From Metaclostridioides mangenotii (GTDB taxonomy: Bacteria; Bacillota; Clostridia; Peptostreptococcales; Peptostreptococcaceae), in assembly GCF_017873185.1 (NCBI RefSeq), contig NZ_JAGGJX010000001.1:1116001-1180000 (forward strand): a DNA stretch of 64,000 nucleotides. The letters are read 5' to 3'. Below, piece by piece: positions 8,998 through 17,677 of this stretch. The notes below the pieces were generated by a model. The model had not been told where the DNA came from and made no database searches. It saw nothing but the letters and a program-made list of their open reading frames with translations. Made by a program: the position numbers and the translations under genes. Position 1 is the first letter of the stretch. Each line of letters begins with the position of its first letter.

Positions 8998-10191
8998 CTA
9001 TAAAATATTTTTTACTTTATCTAATATTATATTTGCCACTTCTTCTTTTTTCATAATAGGGTATTCTTCAATACTGCCTTCTCTATCTATTATTTTAACT
9101 ATATTAGTATCAGCTTTAAATCCCGCGCCCTCTTGTGTCAAATCATTTGCAACAATAAAATCTAAATTCTTCTTAGTAATCTTACCTTTAGCGTGTTTGA
9201 CTAGGTCGTTAGTTTCAGCTGCAAATGCTACTAACACTTTATCTTTTTTATTTTTTCCGATTTCATATGCGACATCTTTATTTCTACCTAAATTTATAAC
9301 TAGGTCATCATCGCTCTTTTTAATCTTTTTAACAGAATACTCATTCGGCCTATAATCAGCCACAGCGGCGCTCTGTATAAACACCTTGTTGTCGTCAAAA
9401 TTATCTACAACTGCTTTATATAAATCCTCTGCAGACTCAATCTGTACGTATTTTGATAGACCGTTTGGAGCTTTTAGATTTGTCGGTCCAGAAATTAGAG
9501 TTACCTCAGCGCCTCTTTTAGCTGCTTCTGTTGCTATTGAATAACCCATTTTTCCAGTAGATCGATTAGATAAGTATCTCACTGGATCTATTCTCTCTAC
9601 AGTTGGTCCAGCAGTCACAACTATCTTTTGACCTTTAAGATCTTGTTCTACATTTAGCATATCTACAACTCTACTCACTATAGTATCTACATTGGCAAGT
9701 TTCCCTGACCCTATATCTCCACATGCTAATCTTCCGCTATCTGGCTCTACAAAATTGTATCCAAGACCTTCTAAAAACTCTATATTTTTTTGAACTATAA
9801 CATTTTCATACATATTTGTATTCATGGCTGGAGCTAATAATATTGGTGCTTTTGTCGCCATAACTGTAGTTGTAAGCATATCATCAGCTATACCATTTGC
9901 AATTTTTCCTATTACATTGGCTGTAGCAGGAACTATTAAAAATAAATCGGCTTTTTTTGCTAAAGAAATATGTTCTACATCCCAAGTTTTCGGTTCAGCA
10001 AACATATCTGAAACTACATAGTTTTGGCTTAACGACTGAAATGTCAACGGTGAAACAAACTCCGTAGCTGATTCGGTCATTATTACGTGAACATTTAGCC
10101 CTAATTTTTTTAGTTTACTTACTATATCACATGATTTGTATACTGCAATACCACCGCTTACTCCTAAAACAACTGTCTTACCATTTAACAT
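8998..10191 (-). CDS. coaBC: Bifunctional phosphopantothenoylcysteine decarboxylase / phosphopantothenate-cysteine ligase
   Basis: Catalyses two successive steps of coenzyme A synthesis. The CoaC flavoprotein half (about 1-180) has SGGIAVYKS, the active-site H74 in VEHISLAKKAD, the PAMNTNMYEN motif (121-130) and C157 in the ACGDIGSGKLA flap. The CoaB half begins at VVTAGPTVERIDPVRYLSN (191-209) and contains the NRSTGKMG loop. The 397-aa length is normal. It starts 2 nt after the rpoZ stop, so the two are translationally coupled. Confidence 0.96.
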   Translation of the reverse strand: MLNGKTVVLGVSGGIAVYKSCDIVSKLKKLGLNVHVIMTESATEFVSPLTFQSLSQNYVVSDMFAEPKTWDVEHISLAKKADLFLIVPATANVIGKIANGIADDMLTTTVMATKAPILLAPAMNTNMYENVIVQKNIEFLEGLGYNFVEPDSGRLACGDIGSGKLANVDTIVSRVVDMLNVEQDLKGQKIVVTAGPTVERIDPVRYLSNRSTGKMGYSIATEAAKRGAEVTLISGPTNLKAPNGLSKYVQIESAEDLYKAVVDNFDDNKVFIQSAAVADYRPNEYSVKKIKKSDDDLVINLGRNKDVAYEIGKNKKDKVLVAFAAETNDLVKHAKGKITKKNLDFIVANDLTQEGAGFKADTNIVKIIDREGSIEEYPIMKKEEVANIILDKVKNIL

Positions 10192-10192
10192 T

Positions 10193-10459
10193 TTAGTCTT
10201 CTTCCCTCAAATGTTGATGTTGTTCTTCGTAATGTCTAGCTTCTTCTATTTCTATTTCTTCTTCAGTAAGCAATCTGTAAGTTAAAAGACCGTCTGCAAC
10301 CTCTCTAGTAGCTATGCTGACAGGTTTTTCTCTATCTTTAGTCGGTACAAGCGGCTCTGCACCGTCGATTAAATTTCTAGATCTCTTCGCTACTGTTCCT
10401 ACTAAGAAATATCTATTGTCTATCCTCTCAAGAACTTCATTTATAGATGGTTTTAACAT
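10193..10459 (-). CDS. rpoZ: DNA-directed RNA polymerase omega subunit
   Basis: Small subunit that helps fold and assemble beta-prime. The 88-aa sequence opens MLKPSINEVLERIDNRYFLV and continues VAKRSRNL, the omega signature; the acidic C-terminal tail (EEEIEIEEARHYEEQ) is usual in Clostridia. It starts 3 nt after the gmk stop and is followed almost directly by coaBC, as in the Bacillus gmk-rpoZ-coaBC string. Confidence 0.95.
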   Translation of the reverse strand: MLKPSINEVLERIDNRYFLVGTVAKRSRNLIDGAEPLVPTKDREKPVSIATREVADGLLTYRLLTEEEIEIEEARHYEEQHQHLREED

Positions 10460-10461
10460 AA

Positions 10462-11079
10462 TTATAATTCCTCCTTAAATTTATCTAAAATAATATCTTT
10501 GTATCTTTTAACTCTATTTTTTTCACATGCTATTATATTTTGTATCTCTTTAACAGATGTGTCAATATCTTTATTAAATATAAAGTAGTCATAATCCTCT
10601 ATTAGTTTAATTTCTTCATAGGCACATCCAAATCTTTTTTCTATTTCTTCCATTGTTTCTGTGCCTCTTCCTACTATTCTGTTTTTTAGTTCTTCAAGTG
10701 AAGGCGGAAGAGCAAATATAAATACTCCTTCAGGATATACATTTTTTATCTGCATAGCACCCTGCATTTCTATCTCTAATAATATATCTTGTCCATTATT
10801 TAAGCTTTCCATAATAGACGACTTAGGTGTTCCGTAAAAATTATCATAAATCTGAGCATACTCCAAAAATTCATTGTGAGAAATCATATCCTGAAATTTT
10901 TCTTTACTTACAAAATGATAATTAATTCCATCTACTTCGCCAACTCTAGGTTTTCTAGTAGTAGCGGATACTGAAAGCTTTATATCTTCATTTGCTTTAA
11001 GCAACGCCTTACAAATTGTTCCTTTACCAGCACCTGATGGTCCTGATACAACTAGCAAAAGTCCCTTTCTCTTAAACAT
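10462..11079 (-). CDS. gmk: Guanylate kinase
   Basis: Phosphorylates GMP to GDP with ATP. The 205-aa protein has the P-loop GPSGAGKG at 13-20, the GMP-binding stretch SATTRKPRVGEVDGINYHF at about 38-56 and the lid region with R-rich GRGTETMEEIEKRF. The length is typical. It lies between yicC and rpoZ in the operon; the 54-nt gap to yicC shows no clear terminator. Confidence 0.96.
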   Translation of the reverse strand: MFKRKGLLLVVSGPSGAGKGTICKALLKANEDIKLSVSATTRKPRVGEVDGINYHFVSKEKFQDMISHNEFLEYAQIYDNFYGTPKSSIMESLNNGQDILLEIEMQGAMQIKNVYPEGVFIFALPPSLEELKNRIVGRGTETMEEIEKRFGCAYEEIKLIEDYDYFIFNKDIDTSVKEIQNIIACEKNRVKRYKDIILDKFKEEL

Positions 11080-11133
11080 CTACTTAATTCCCTTCTAAAT
11101 TAAAACATTATGTTATTAAATTATATCATTATT

Positions 11134-12015
11134 TTACTCTATATTTTGTATCTGTTCTCTAATTTTTTCTAGTTCACTCTTTACTTCTACTACTAAGTTA
11201 GTTATATTTAAGTCTGATGATTTAGATCCAATAGTGTTTGTCTCTCTATTCATCTCCTGAATTAAAAAGTCTATTTTTCTACCTATCGACTCATTTTTTA
11301 CAACAGTCTTTTTAAGTTGATCAATATGACTCTTAAATCTAACTATCTCCTCAGTTATACTGCTCTTATCAGCAAATATAGCAACTTCTTGAGCTAGTCT
11401 ACTTTCATCTATTACGCTAGGATCATCTAACAAGTCATTGATTCTTGCATTGAGTTTTTCTTTGTAATCCTCAACAACTCTATCTGAAAATCCTTCTATA
11501 TCTTCGATGTATTTACTTAAGAAATCACATCTCATAGATATATCTTCAGCTAATTTACTTCCTTCTTCAGATCTCATTTCTTTTAACTTTATAAATGTCT
11601 CTTCAAGAGCTTCATTTAACTTTGACCAAATAAGATCTTCATCCTCTTCTTTCTCCTCAGTTGATACTACATCAGGAAACTTCGCTACACTCATTACACT
11701 AATATCGTCGACTAAGTCGAATTTATCCTTTAATTTCTTTAGTATGTCCACATATTGAGCAGCCAAATTTTCATCGAGCTTTAAATTTACATCTTCATTT
11801 CCCAATATTTCAAATTTGATATATATATCTGCTCTACCTCTGCGAATATAGTTCTTAGCAATATTTCTAACTTTTTCTTCTAAAAATAATATCTTTCTCG
11901 GCATTCTTATATTTATATCCGAATACTTATGATTAATAGTTTTACACTCAACTAAAAAGTAGTAGTTGTCGTCTTTATACTCACCCCTACCAAAGCCAGT
12001 CATACTTATAGCCAT
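11134..12015 (-). CDS. yicC: YicC/YloC-family endoribonuclease
   Basis: YicC-type RNase implicated in RNA turnover and stress. I start it at the ATG at 12015 (MAISMTGFGRGEY), because GGAGG lies 8 nt before it and an upstream in-frame start would sit inside dapF. The hallmark N-terminus is SMTGFGRGEY, the middle is helical, and the C-terminal DUF1732 part contains KIDFLIQEMNRETNTIGSKS, the strongest family signature. It is about 293 aa, as usual. Only one base separates it from the dapF stop, so it is coupled to dapF and precedes gmk, as yloC does in Bacillus. Confidence 0.93.
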   Translation of the reverse strand: MAISMTGFGRGEYKDDNYYFLVECKTINHKYSDINIRMPRKILFLEEKVRNIAKNYIRRGRADIYIKFEILGNEDVNLKLDENLAAQYVDILKKLKDKFDLVDDISVMSVAKFPDVVSTEEKEEDEDLIWSKLNEALEETFIKLKEMRSEEGSKLAEDISMRCDFLSKYIEDIEGFSDRVVEDYKEKLNARINDLLDDPSVIDESRLAQEVAIFADKSSITEEIVRFKSHIDQLKKTVVKNESIGRKIDFLIQEMNRETNTIGSKSSDLNITNLVVEVKSELEKIREQIQNIE

Positions 12016-12016
12016 A

Positions 12017-12847
12017 CTAAACCTCCAAAAATCCTTCACATATTTTTACTGCAGGACCTGTCATATACATTGAGTCCTCTATATCAATTCTAACCGTTCC
12101 ACCTTCAGAAGTTACATTTACACTTTTTTCAACTTTACCTAGATAATCACATACCATCGCTGAAGCTGTCATACCCGTTCCACAACCTAACGTATAGCTA
12201 CAACCTCTCTCCCAAGTTCTTACAGATATGTTGTTCCTGTCATCTACCTTTACAAAGTTAACATTTGTCTTATTGGGAAATAGATCGCTTTTCTCAATTT
12301 CTCTTCCGTATTTCTTTGTAAAATTTACATCTAGATCGTCTACTAATATTACAGTGTGAGGTACCCCCATAAGAATAGAAGTCGCTTTTAACTTTTTATC
12401 TAAAATTACGATTTCTTCATCTATAAACATTTCCTTGTCCGTAACTACAGGAACATCTTTTGCACAGAAACTTCCTTTTCCCATATTTACCTTTATAGAA
12501 TTTAGATTTCCACTGTCTGTACTTAAAACTACATTTTTGATTCCATCAAGCGTATCCACGCTAATTGTCTCTTTTCTAAATATACTGTTGTCGTACACAT
12601 ATTTACAGAAACATCTAAGACCGTTCCCGCACATCTCTCCACGCGATCCATCAGAATTGTAGTAAACCATTTCAGTGTCAGCCTTATCCGTATCTTTTAC
12701 AACTAGCAAACCGTCTGCTCCGACAGAAAATCTTCTATTGCACACTTTTTTAGCAAGTGCGGAATAGTCTGCTGGATCAATTCCATCAAACCTTCCATCT
12801 ATAGCAATAAAATCATTCCCAATTCCATGTAACTTCCAGAATTTCAT
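12017..12847 (-). CDS. dapF: Diaminopimelate epimerase
   Basis: Interconverts LL- and meso-diaminopimelate for lysine and peptidoglycan synthesis. The 276-aa protein carries both catalytic cysteines: C73 in MCGNGLRC and C222 in GCGTG. The region before the second cysteine reads WERGCSYTLGCGTGMTA, where most DapF have ERGxGET followed by ACGTGA, so the substrate-contacting GET box is changed (S-Y-T). It is probably DapF, but a related amino-acid racemase with altered specificity is possible. It heads the yicC-gmk-rpoZ transcript from the promoter near 12884-12912. Confidence 0.85.
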   Translation of the reverse strand: MKFWKLHGIGNDFIAIDGRFDGIDPADYSALAKKVCNRRFSVGADGLLVVKDTDKADTEMVYYNSDGSRGEMCGNGLRCFCKYVYDNSIFRKETISVDTLDGIKNVVLSTDSGNLNSIKVNMGKGSFCAKDVPVVTDKEMFIDEEIVILDKKLKATSILMGVPHTVILVDDLDVNFTKKYGREIEKSDLFPNKTNVNFVKVDDRNNISVRTWERGCSYTLGCGTGMTASAMVCDYLGKVEKSVNVTSEGGTVRIDIEDSMYMTGPAVKICEGFLEV

Positions 12848-12883
12848 AATATCGCTCCTTATTTTAGTTTATCCTAATACTAT

Positions 12884-12912
12884 ATTATACCTCTTGTATA
12901 GGGATATTAACA
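12884..12912 (-). promoter_or_regulatory. Predicted promoter for dapF
   Basis: On the minus strand a perfect -10 TATAAT (12884-12889) is preceded at 17 bp by TGTTAA (12907-12912), a weak -35. It is about 37 nt from the dapF start, which has AAGGAG before it. The placement in the divergent dapF/rqcH gap supports it. Confidence 0.45.
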
Positions 12913-12978
12913 GTAATAATTGCAAAATAATACATATAGCTAATTTAAATATAAGTTTCTATTTCGGGGTGTTTTTAG

Positions 12979-13006
12979 TATAATTAGTTTATTGGCACTA
13001 AGTGCC
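12979..13006 (+). promoter_or_regulatory. Predicted -10 and palindromic operator-like site for rqcH
   Basis: TATAAT at 12979-12984 points toward rqcH; no good -35 is visible at 17 bp. Ten bases later is GGCACTAAGTGCC (12994-13006), a 13-nt dyad with 6-bp arms, at or just after the expected transcription start and 11 nt before the AAAGGAGTGA ribosome site. It could be an operator or a short 5' hairpin. Confidence 0.4.
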
Positions 13007-13025
13007 TATGAAAGGAGTGAGTTTT

Positions 13026-14804
13026 ATGGCTTTAGATGGCTTAGTTATACATTCTATAGTGGACGAATTATCATCAAAACTAGTCGGCGGAAAGGTCGAT
13101 AAAATATCTCAACCAGAAAACGATGAAATTGTTTTAAATATAAGAAATAATCCAAATAACTATAAATTAGTACTCAGTGCGAGTGCATCTAACCCGAGAG
13201 TTTACATTGCAAACAATTATAAAAAAGAAAATCCTAAAAAAGCACCCGTGTTTTGTATGCTTTTTAGAAAGCACATACAGAGCGGAATTATTACAGGAGT
13301 TTCTCAGATAGGGTTTGAGAGAATCATAAAAATAAGTGTAGAATCCTATGATGAATTAAAAGAAAAAACTTCTAAAGATATTATTGTAGAAATAATGGGC
13401 AGACACAGCAATATAATACTTGCTCAATCAGAGAGCGGTAAAATCTTTGATTCTGCAAAGAGAGTTCCAGTAAGTATAAGTAGAGTTCGTCAAATTCTAC
13501 CTGGACTTACATATGAGCTTCCTCCTGCACAGGATAAAATCAATCCTCTAGATAAAGTAAATAAAGGTAAATTTATTGAATCAATAAAAACTTATGAAGG
13601 TCCTGTTTTTAAAGGTCTTTATTCTAAATTTTTAGGTATTAGTCCAATTATTGCCAAGGAAATTTGTTTTAGAGCAGATGTCGATCCAAAAAAGGACGTT
13701 ACAGAAGTTTCAGACAGCGATCTAGGTGATTTATATCTTGAATTTGATAGACTATTTAAGGATATATCCAACAACAAATACCTTCCATCAATAATAGTGG
13801 ATAGAAGCATTGATAAGTATATGGATTTCAGTTGTGTAAACTTAACTCTTTACAATGATTTAGAATCTATATCGAGAGAAAGTATGTGTGAAATCCTTGA
13901 AAACTACTATTTAACTAGAGATGTAAAGGATAGGATCCATCAGCGTGCATCTGACCTTAGAAAAAGTATTTCAATAAAACTTGATAGGCTTTACAACAAA
14001 CAGAAAAAGCAGAATGAGGAACTTTTAGATTCTGAACATGCAGATGAATTCAAATTAAAAGGTGAACTTTTAACTGCCAACATTTATATGGTAGAAAAAG
14101 GTATGAAGGAGATCGAAGTTCAAAACTTCTACTCTCCAGATTATTCAAATATAAAAATTCCGTTGAACGAAAATCTTACGCCTTCTGAAAATAGCCAAAA
14201 ATACTTCAAAAAGTACAATAAACTAAAAACCGCTAAAAAAGAGATAACACATCAAATGGCTATAAATGAAGAAGAGATAAACTATCTAGAAAATATTATT
14301 CTAAGTATAGATAACTGTGAGAATATGGATGAACTACAGGATATAAGAGAAGAATTAATAAAACTTGGATATGCAAAAGCACAAGGTAAAGCTAAACCCA
14401 AAAAGGAAACAGCTCTTACAACTTCACCGCATAAATTTATATCATCAGATGGAACTACTATACTTGTAGGTAAGAACAATAAACAAAATGATCATTTGAC
14501 ACTTAGAATTGCCGATTACGATGATATTTGGATGCACACTAAAAATATCCCAGGATCACACGTAATTATAAAATGTGCAGGCAAAGAAGTAAGCGATGAT
14601 ACAATCTTTGAAGGAGCTATGCTTGCTGCATACTTTAGTAAATCAAAAATGTCATCAAAAGTTCCTGTAGACTACACTAAAAAGAAAAATGTTAAGAAAC
14701 CTAGTGGCTCTAAGCCCGGAATGGTAATCTACGAAACAAACAGTACTCTTTATGTAACTCCAACTGAAGAAATGGTAGCTAAATTAAAACCAAAAGACGA
14801 ATAA
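13026..14804 (+). CDS. rqcH: Rqc2 homologue RqcH (NFACT/FbpA family), ribosome-associated quality control
   Basis: Binds split 50S subunits carrying stalled peptidyl-tRNA and recruits tRNA-Ala to add alanine tails that mark the peptide for degradation. I start at ATG 13026 (MALDGLVIHS), which has AAAGGAGTGA 5 nt upstream; in-frame codons before it lack a site. Domains are NFACT-N (about 1-170), a helix-hairpin-helix stretch, a long coiled coil (about 290-430) and the NFACT-R/DUF814 domain with DIWMHTKNIPGSHVIIK near residue 500. About 592 aa, normal for Firmicutes. Older databases name it fibronectin-binding protein FbpA. Confidence 0.94.
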   Translation: MALDGLVIHSIVDELSSKLVGGKVDKISQPENDEIVLNIRNNPNNYKLVLSASASNPRVYIANNYKKENPKKAPVFCMLFRKHIQSGIITGVSQIGFERIIKISVESYDELKEKTSKDIIVEIMGRHSNIILAQSESGKIFDSAKRVPVSISRVRQILPGLTYELPPAQDKINPLDKVNKGKFIESIKTYEGPVFKGLYSKFLGISPIIAKEICFRADVDPKKDVTEVSDSDLGDLYLEFDRLFKDISNNKYLPSIIVDRSIDKYMDFSCVNLTLYNDLESISRESMCEILENYYLTRDVKDRIHQRASDLRKSISIKLDRLYNKQKKQNEELLDSEHADEFKLKGELLTANIYMVEKGMKEIEVQNFYSPDYSNIKIPLNENLTPSENSQKYFKKYNKLKTAKKEITHQMAINEEEINYLENIILSIDNCENMDELQDIREELIKLGYAKAQGKAKPKKETALTTSPHKFISSDGTTILVGKNNKQNDHLTLRIADYDDIWMHTKNIPGSHVIIKCAGKEVSDDTIFEGAMLAAYFSKSKMSSKVPVDYTKKKNVKKPSGSKPGMVIYETNSTLYVTPTEEMVAKLKPKDE

Positions 14805-14830
14805 ATGTACTAACCATAACATCAATAAAA

Positions 14831-14880
14831 AGAGTTAGCCAACGACAGCTCTACCTGCCGATTGACTAACTCTAATTTAT
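14831..14880. terminator. Hairpin between convergent rqcH and the ABC-F gene
   Basis: AGAGTTAG (14831-14838) pairs with CTAACTCT (14866-14873) around a 27-nt loop. T-rich sequence follows on the plus strand, and A-rich sequence (T-rich on the minus strand) lies on the other side. It lies between the 3' ends of two converging genes, as expected for a shared terminator. Confidence 0.6.
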
Positions 14881-14890
14881 TTTATATACA

Positions 14891-16543
14891 CTATAAACTT
14901 TTTAAATCCTTTATATTTTCAAGTAAAGACTTATACTCATCTTCAAGTTTGTCTTTTTTCTTTTCATCATTTTCTATAGACATTTTAGATATTAAAAAAC
15001 TCAATTTATTTTGAAGAATTAATATCTCATCACTTTTCAGGTCCTTTTTATCCTTACAGCTTTTTTTACCACTTTCTTCAAAAATAAGGTAATCTTCATA
15101 ACCTGAATTATACTCTTCAACCTTTTTATCCATTATTTTGAGTACGGTATCACAAGTGTTCGAAATAAAATCCCTATCATGAGATACTATCAATACGGTT
15201 TTATTAGTACTTTTTATAGCCTGCTCTAAAGCTTCAATAGATACAATATCTAAATAGTTCGTCGGTTCATCCAAAACGAGCAGATTGTTATCTTCAAGTA
15301 TAATCTTGCAAAGAGATACTTTAACCTTCTCTCCTCCACTTAAAACTCCTACTTTTTTATAGATATCGTCCTGAGAAAATCCAAATAGATTTAGATTTAT
15401 CCTTATAAAAGTTTCGTCAAAAGAGGACTTCGATTTTATATTCTCTATAATACTTTTATCGTCATCTAAAGTTCTTTGTTCTTGATCAAAATAACCTATT
15501 ACAACCCTTGGATTTAACCTCAAGTTCTCGTTATCATTTTTTATGATCTCCTTAAGTAAAGTTGTCTTTCCTGTGCCATTTTCACCGATTAGAGCCACTT
15601 TACTGTCTCTTTTTACCTTAAATGAGGTTTCATCTAATAAAAGTTTATCATCAACTTTTAAACTAAGTTTTTTTGCCTCAAGTACATTCTTACCTACTAC
15701 CTCTAGACCTTCTTTTATTATTATATTGATTTCTCTATCTGCTTTAGGTTTATGTTTAACTTCTAGGTGGTCAATTCTACTCTGAATCGATTTTACAGTG
15801 TTATCAATTTTTTTCTTTTGTTGCTGTCCACCCATCTTATGAAGTCTGGCTTCAGAATTCCCCATTCTCTTTGGAGTTTTTCTAATATTCTTGCTCATCT
15901 TCTTCTGACCTAACATTGCCTTTTCAAGTCTCTTCTTCTCATTTATATAACTTTGGTATTCAAAGTCTTCTCTATCTGTTTCAAGCTTCTTTTGGTTTAA
16001 GTAATCTGAATAGTTGCCTGGATAAATCTTTAACTCTCCACATTTTAATTCCGCTATGCTATTGCACAGCTTATTTAAAAACTCTCTATCATGAGATACT
16101 ATAATCATAGCTCCTCTAAAGCTTTTAAACATATCTTCCAGTATTTCTATACTCTTTGTGTCAATATTAGCAGTAGGTTCATCTGCTATAATAAGTTTTT
16201 TATCATCTTTTAATGCCTGTGCAATTTTGAGTTTTGTCTTTTCTCCTCCTGATAGAGTGTCTCTAAAATCTCCAGGTGCATTTAACAGACTTTTTGCTTT
16301 ACTATCTTCACAAGCATTGAAATTATTGTCTAACTGAGAAATATATGAGTAACTGTCGTCTAAATATATACTTCCTTCATCAATATCTACCTCGCCTATT
16401 ATAGCCTTCAATAAAGTGCTTTTCCCCTCTCCATTTCCTCCGACTAAACCTATTCTGTCACCTTCAAAAACATTGAAAGTATCTATATTTAAAATTGTTC
16501 TATCACCGTAAACTTTCTTTAATTTATTTATATTTAATAACAA
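14891..16543 (-). CDS. ABC-F ATPase, antibiotic-resistance (ribosome-protection) type
   Basis: Soluble twin-ATPase that binds the ribosomal E site; this subfamily displaces lincosamides, pleuromutilins and streptogramin A. The 550-aa protein lacks membrane segments. It has Walker A GGNGEGKS (35-42), an LSGGEKTKLKIAQAL signature, a basic interdomain linker with KNIRKTPKRMGNSEARLHKM (the Vga/Lsa/CplR-like PtIM region), a second Walker A GENGTGKT and LSGGEKVKVSLCK. A short charged tail follows. The start is TTG at 16543 with AGGAGG 8 nt upstream. It belongs with clostridial CplR/VmlR-like proteins by layout; drug specificity is inference. Its leader appears to be an attenuator. Confidence 0.85.
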   Translation of the reverse strand: MLLNINKLKKVYGDRTILNIDTFNVFEGDRIGLVGGNGEGKSTLLKAIIGEVDIDEGSIYLDDSYSYISQLDNNFNACEDSKAKSLLNAPGDFRDTLSGGEKTKLKIAQALKDDKKLIIADEPTANIDTKSIEILEDMFKSFRGAMIIVSHDREFLNKLCNSIAELKCGELKIYPGNYSDYLNQKKLETDREDFEYQSYINEKKRLEKAMLGQKKMSKNIRKTPKRMGNSEARLHKMGGQQQKKKIDNTVKSIQSRIDHLEVKHKPKADREINIIIKEGLEVVGKNVLEAKKLSLKVDDKLLLDETSFKVKRDSKVALIGENGTGKTTLLKEIIKNDNENLRLNPRVVIGYFDQEQRTLDDDKSIIENIKSKSSFDETFIRINLNLFGFSQDDIYKKVGVLSGGEKVKVSLCKIILEDNNLLVLDEPTNYLDIVSIEALEQAIKSTNKTVLIVSHDRDFISNTCDTVLKIMDKKVEEYNSGYEDYLIFEESGKKSCKDKKDLKSDEILILQNKLSFLISKMSIENDEKKKDKLEDEYKSLLENIKDLKSL

Positions 16544-16586
16544 AAAAATCCCTCCTCATAGATACTTAAATATAAAGAGAGACACC

Positions 16587-16739
16587 AAAAAAGGGTATGC
16601 AAACTAAGCTATTATGAAATAACTTACTCTCCTTAATTTAAGCATCACAATATCAAATCTATATAAATAGATTTTTTTAATTTCTGTGCTTTAAATTAAT
16701 TCAAATAAATTACATTCTCATATTCTTAGTTCCTTACCC
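16587..16739 (-). promoter_or_regulatory. Ribosome-mediated attenuator with a 3-codon upstream ORF ahead of the ABC-F gene
   Basis: In the leader RNA a 5' segment (16725-16739) pairs at both ends with a 3' segment (16593-16608): GGGTA with TACCC and AACTAAG with CTTAGTT. It is followed by six U (16587-16592), forming an intrinsic terminator about 45 nt before the gene. Just after the 5' arm is ATG AGA ATG TAA (16721-16710), a Met-Arg-Met ORF whose AAGGA ribosome site lies inside the arm. Between them is an 8-bp hairpin (16655-16662 with 16667-16674), a possible antiterminator partner. Stalling on the mini-ORF would cover the 5' arm and allow read-through. The same logic is established for Listeria lmo0919. 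Confidence 0.7.
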
Positions 16740-16768
16740 TTTCTTTACACGTATTTGATTTCAAGGTA

Positions 16769-16797
16769 ATTATATCAAAATATTCAATATAAGTCTA
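16769..16797 (-). promoter_or_regulatory. Promoter for the ABC-F leader
   Basis: On the minus strand TAGACT (16792-16797, four of six to TTGACA), a 17-bp spacer and a perfect TATAAT (16769-16774). Transcription would begin near 16762 and give a leader of about 220 nt. Confidence 0.65.
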
Positions 16798-16820
16798 ATA
16801 CTTTTAAAATATATTTATAA

Positions 16821-17405
<585 letters not shown>

Positions 17406-17495
17406 CTGAAATTCTACTTTGACAAAGCTCCTCCCTTTTAATTAATATTTAACTGAATTTTTTAGTATATTATTGCAAAGTTCTTTTATGTAAAT

Positions 17496-17590
17496 AAAAA
17501 AACTTCTTATCATAAGACAAGAAGTTATAATCTCCTAAATATCGAAAAAATAAAGTATTCTTCCTCGGGCTTATGACATCTCTGTATCAT
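17496..17590 (-). promoter_or_regulatory. PyrR-responsive transcription attenuator upstream of pyrR
   Basis: Three elements are visible in the minus-strand RNA. (1) A PyrR-binding-like hairpin at 17573-17590: 6-bp stem with a CAGAGA loop, close to the known PyrR loop core. (2) An intrinsic terminator with 11-bp arms (17501-17511 and 17516-17526) followed by seven U. (3) UCAUAAG at the base of element 1 can pair with CUUAUGA in the terminator, the antiterminator. This is the canonical PyrR arrangement; uridine nucleotides would favour termination. Confidence 0.75.
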
Positions 17591-17625
17591 TTAAAGACTT
17601 CTAAAATTCGCTACTAGTATATTTA

Positions 17626-17654
17626 AGTATACAATTTTTGTTAAGATCTTTCAA
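17626..17654 (-). promoter_or_regulatory. Promoter for the pyrR leader
   Basis: TTGAAA (17649-17654), a 17-bp spacer and TATACT (17626-17631) on the minus strand, about 35 bp upstream of the PyrR hairpin. Confidence 0.7.
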
Positions 17655-17677
17655 CCTCTTTTTAATACTGTGTAAAT

